NCBI GenBank assembly: GCA_002869585.1
Contig: PKUO01000065.1
Coordinates: 1 to 52,180 of the forward strand
Direction: 5' to 3'
DNA: 52,180 bases
Source of the DNA: Sedimenticola sp.
Lineage (GTDB): Bacteria > Pseudomonadota > Gammaproteobacteria > Chromatiales > Chromatiaceae
Shown: piece by piece, positions 49,517 through 52,180 of the stretch
Numbering within the stretch: the first letter of the stretch is position 1
Layout: every line of letters begins with the position of its first letter
Program-made: the position numbers and the translations under genes
The notes under the pieces: model-generated
What the model saw: only the letters and a program-made list of their open reading frames with translations
What the model was told of the DNA's origin: nothing
Database searches by the model: none

Positions 49517-49852
49517 ATGTCAAGTGGTCAAGCTGTAGAATTTTCTACGCGTTTGAAATACGCGCGGGAAGAGCTTAGAAAAATTAGCCAGGGCAAGTTG
49601 GCAGAATTGACAGGATTTAAGCCAGCGGCGATCTCGCATTTTGAAACAGGTGCAAGAAAACCCTCGTTTGACAATCTGAAACGTCTTGCTGATGCGCTGG
49701 AGGTCACAACCGACTTTCTTCTAGGGAGAGTTGAAAATCCAGAAGAAATAAAAGAAGCAGATCAGCTATACAGGGATATAAAGAACCTTACAGCAACTGA
49801 TAAGGAGCTCGCGGAAAAGATGATTGCTGAAATGGCGAAACGGGGAAAGTAA
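49517..49852 (+). CDS. CapH-like XRE repressor divergent from CBASS
   Basis: This 111-aa protein has an N-terminal HTH of the XRE type (residues about 10-70: QGKLAELTGFKPAAISHFET, then LKRLADALEVTTDFLLGR) and a C-terminal helical dimerisation tail. It is followed after 2 bp by an ImmA/IrrE-type peptidase gene. In CapH/CapP-controlled CBASS, CapH represses the operon until CapP cleaves it after DNA damage. Gene order, divergence from CBASS and operator-like palindromes fit that scheme; the assignment is by layout and needs a homology test. Confidence 0.8.
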   Translation: MSSGQAVEFSTRLKYAREELRKISQGKLAELTGFKPAAISHFETGARKPSFDNLKRLADALEVTTDFLLGRVENPEEIKEADQLYRDIKNLTATDKELAEKMIAEMAKRGK

Positions 49853-49854
49853 TA

Positions 49855-50712
49855 GTGGATTACCGTTGGGCAGAAAGAGTTGCCGAGAAATATCTAGAAG
49901 ATAATAACCTGCTCCAGCTACCCGTAGACCCGATAGCGATCGCAGAAAATCACGGAATTATCGTCGAGGCAAAACCAGCATCTGATGTGGGTGTTTCTGG
50001 GATGCTCATTAAATATGGGAATCATTTTGGTATTGCGTATGCGACCCATATTGATGTTGAAGGATTCCAGCGGTTCAGTATTGCTCATGAGCTGGGCCAT
50101 TATCTCCTTCCAGGGCATCATGAGAGCATTTTGCCGGGAGACGGCGTACATCAATCAAGGGCTGGATTTATATCTGCTGATAAATATGAAAGGGAAGCAG
50201 ATCATTTTGCTGCGGGTTTGTTGATGCCCCGAGGCCTATTTGCAAAGGAAATCGATAAACGTATATCTGGATTCGAAGCAATTCAAAAGATTGCTGAAGT
50301 ATGCAAAACATCATTAACAGCCACCGCCATCCGGTATACGGAATTCACTCCTGATCCGGTTGCAGCGGTATTAAGTGAAGGTACAAGGATTGACTGGTGC
50401 TTCATGTCTGATGAGTTGAAGGAAGTTGGGAGAATTGATTGGCCTAAGAAAGGGCAGCCAGTCCCAAGAGATTCTGTTACCCATAGTTTCAATAAGGATT
50501 TTGATAACATTAAAAACGGCGAAACTGAAGAAGGGAATTACAGCTTTGTTGACTGGTTTGGTGGCAGGCGTGACTTTGAAATTGTCGAAGAAGTAATTGG
50601 GTTGGGAGGCTATGGTAAAACCCTTACGGTACTGACAATAACCGAAGATCTTGAGGATTTAGAGGAACATGACGAGCTGGTAGAAAGCTGGACACCTCGG
50701 TTTAAGAGGTGA
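49855..50712 (+). CDS. CapP-like ImmA/IrrE metallopeptidase
   Basis: This 285-aa zinc peptidase starts with GTG at 49855, two bases after the repressor stop. The HExxH motif is FSIAHELGHYLL (78-82), and a third acidic ligand is probable in YEREADHFAAGLLMP (about residue 114). The C-terminal half (about 150-285) is unlike ImmA and may sense a signal; the CapP of known systems responds to single-stranded DNA. It would cleave the upstream XRE repressor and release CBASS expression. All catalytic residues appear intact. Confidence 0.82.
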   Translation: MDYRWAERVAEKYLEDNNLLQLPVDPIAIAENHGIIVEAKPASDVGVSGMLIKYGNHFGIAYATHIDVEGFQRFSIAHELGHYLLPGHHESILPGDGVHQSRAGFISADKYEREADHFAAGLLMPRGLFAKEIDKRISGFEAIQKIAEVCKTSLTATAIRYTEFTPDPVAAVLSEGTRIDWCFMSDELKEVGRIDWPKKGQPVPRDSVTHSFNKDFDNIKNGETEEGNYSFVDWFGGRRDFEIVEEVIGLGGYGKTLTVLTITEDLEDLEEHDELVESWTPRFKR

Positions 50713-50883
50713 GTTGGAAAGTCATAATGGAGTTTACGGGTAGCAGAGATTGGGGCCAAGTCAGCTTTTAGCCTTTCATCAGTCATAATTGATTCTATGA
50801 GGAAAGGCAGTTTTGGGTTGAGATCAGCCCCAATTTATATTGATATTTTGTTCTGAAAGTCACTTTTAAAGGCGATAGAATCC

Positions 50884-52180
50884 CTACGCGTTTCGATTTG
50901 CCGCAATCCGTTCAGCAATGACATGCACCGCCTCGAGTTCGCTGCAGTTACGCTCCCGCATAATCGCGCCACGCTCGGCCTTTTCGTGTTTCTCAGTCAT
51001 GGCAAGCGCCAGGGATAGCGGCGGCGGGACATTACGAAATAGCGCTTCCAGATTGTCTGAGAGCACGACACCCTCGACATACTTGCCCGGCTCCTTGCGA
51101 GCCGACAGCAACAGACTGCGCTGCACGTCGGTCAAATCCTTGAAGCGGGCGATCTGTTCAACCTCCTCCTTGGGCATCACCAGGCACAGCCACCACTCCA
51201 TCATGTTGAGCATCTTGCGGCTGGCATCGGGGAAGTCTTCCAGATTCTGGGTGGCAATCCAGAACCATGCGCCGAGCTTGCGCCACATCTTGGTGATCTT
51301 GACTACGTAACGGGCCAGCAACGGATTGGTGGTAATGATGTGCCCCTCATCGGTCACCACCAGTGTCGGCCTTGCATCGTGCTGGTGGCGCTCTACCAGA
51401 TCGTTGATATGGCTCATCATGGAGATGTAGGCAACGGTGAGCTGATCTTCATAGCCTTCCCGGGCCAGTATCCCCATCTCCAGAATCGTGATGTCCGCTT
51501 CAGGCCAGGGGGTACCAGGCCGGTTAAAAAAGTGCCCGGCGAGACCTGAACAAAACAGCGCCATGCCGTCGCCCATCTCGATGGCCCGGTTGCGCCGGTG
51601 GTCCGGCAGGCTTTTATCGTGACCGATACTCTGGAGTGCGGCGACGACATCCTGGGTGAGCACCTGATCGCGACCAGCCTCCTTGACGGTTTTTGCCGCC
51701 AGGAATATCGCATTCCGAATTAGCAGTCGGTCGGCCCGGGTCATGCGCGCATCCTCGCGTTCATCGCCCCCGGTGATCATGATGCGGGCCGCGATCTCCA
51801 TTTCGCCGAGCACGTCACGGCCGGTGCCCTCCTCATCCAGCTCGTCGTCTTCTTCCAGTGCATCCGGATCATCGCGCAATTGCTGCTGACGTTCCTTCTG
51901 CAACACACGCAAGGCGTCGGCAAACGGCGGCAGACTGACATCGGTATTCGGGTTCAGGGTAACCTGGTTGACAGCCAGGCCATGAGCCTGAAACTGCTGA
52001 CCCAGCAGAGAGAAGGAACCGCCGGCCTCGATGATGAAAATACGCGGGCGGTACATGGCGGCCATCTGCTGTAGCAGATAAACCAGCATTGCCGACTTGC
52101 CGGCGCCGGTGGGACCGAGGATCAGCATGTGAGCGTTCTTCTTGCGATCAGCCCGGTGCAGGGGATCGAATACAAGAGGT
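50884..52180 (-). CDS. traC: ICE TraC/VirB4-type conjugative ATPase (5' end outside the window)
   Basis: Only the C-terminal part is present; the frame continues without a break past the window edge (PLVFDPLHRADRKKNAH upstream of MLILGPTGAGKS). Walker A is GPTGAGKS, Walker B TLVVTDEGH, and a later segment ARFKDLTDVQRSLLLSARKE is typical of the TIGR03744 (PFL_4706) family. It powers pilus assembly in the ICE type IV secretion system. It normally stands just before the DUF1525 gene; here CBASS cargo intervenes. GC-rich coding like the ICE genes at 41-45.8 kb. Confidence 0.88.
   Translation of the reverse strand, partial: PLVFDPLHRADRKKNAHMLILGPTGAGKSAMLVYLLQQMAAMYRPRIFIIEAGGSFSLLGQQFQAHGLAVNQVTLNPNTDVSLPPFADALRVLQKERQQQLRDDPDALEEDDELDEEGTGRDVLGEMEIAARIMITGGDEREDARMTRADRLLIRNAIFLAAKTVKEAGRDQVLTQDVVAALQSIGHDKSLPDHRRNRAIEMGDGMALFCSGLAGHFFNRPGTPWPEADITILEMGILAREGYEDQLTVAYISMMSHINDLVERHQHDARPTLVVTDEGHIITTNPLLARYVVKITKMWRKLGAWFWIATQNLEDFPDASRKMLNMMEWWLCLVMPKEEVEQIARFKDLTDVQRSLLLSARKEPGKYVEGVVLSDNLEALFRNVPPPLSLALAMTEKHEKAERGAIMRERNCSELEAVHVIAERIAANRNA

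Noticed and set aside
50749..50834. ATTGGGGC/GCCCCAAT inverted repeat with 70-bp spacing in the gap before traC
   Set aside because: Only 8-bp arms far apart and no element ends or target duplications; likely chance, although it is near the expected edge of the CBASS insertion.

Overview
The window looks like gammaproteobacterial chromosome heavily remodelled by mobile elements. Evidence for this is the dense PAS/GGDEF/EAL signalling, a cytochrome b561/SHP/diheme cytochrome c redox cluster, and a conjugation module of the Pseudomonas-type integrating conjugative element (ICE, PFL_47xx families). The genus cannot be named from the sequence; a redox-versatile aquatic or sulfur-cycle gammaproteobacterium is a guess.

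Layout. (1) 1-9126, all minus strand: an IS21-type terminus has cut off the end of a heme-c sensor diguanylate cyclase. It is followed by a seven-PAS hybrid histidine kinase, a REC-PAS-PAS-GGDEF-EAL protein and an HTH-REC regulator, which together form a c-di-GMP signalling cluster. (2) 9267-9758: a decayed second copy of the N-terminal part of the ICE TraG-like gene that is intact at 41.0-42.6 kb. (3) 9768, 12251 and 22939: three direct copies of an attachment-site-like repeat whose core reads, on the minus strand, as the conserved GMP synthase (GuaA) C-terminus T-I-E-W-E-stop. They delimit two integrase-less units. Unit A (9.77-12.25 kb) carries higBA and a helical protein. Unit B (12.25-22.94 kb) carries IS66 and IS91 wrecks, Rnk, two universal stress proteins, a PepSY protein, a ferric-reductase-like flavocytochrome and the b561/SHP/DHC cluster flanked by two paralogous small membrane proteins. 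(4) 23189-39052: nine minus-strand genes, nearly all overlapping or touching: small HTH, hsdM, hsdS, hsdR, HARE-HTH, SIR2, 942-aa helical protein, truncated DUF6361 and an Mrr-like nuclease-STAND NTPase (Avs4-like architecture). A divergent XRE regulator has a palindrome running into its start codon. (5) 41014-45811 and 50884-end: ICE mating-pair-formation genes (TraG-like, small membrane protein, PFL_4711, PFL_4710/TraU-like, PFL_4709/DUF1525, then TraC ATPase). (6) 46079-50712, inserted between the last two of these: an AT-richer CBASS island with DUF2188, CapV patatin, CD-NTase and an E2-only ubiquitin-like conjugase (type II short), controlled by divergent CapH-like and CapP-like regulators.

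How it fits together. The region reads as accretion of cis-mobilizable cargo units and an ICE at one att site. The ICE carries two defence loads: the long restriction-modification/SIR2/STAND operon next to the att arm, and CBASS inside the transfer operon. The strongest candidate for a little-described system is the nine-gene operon, especially the HARE-HTH-SIR2-942 aa-DUF6361 segment lying between a type I RM system and a STAND nuclease. No tRNA, rRNA, CRISPR array or integrase gene was found.
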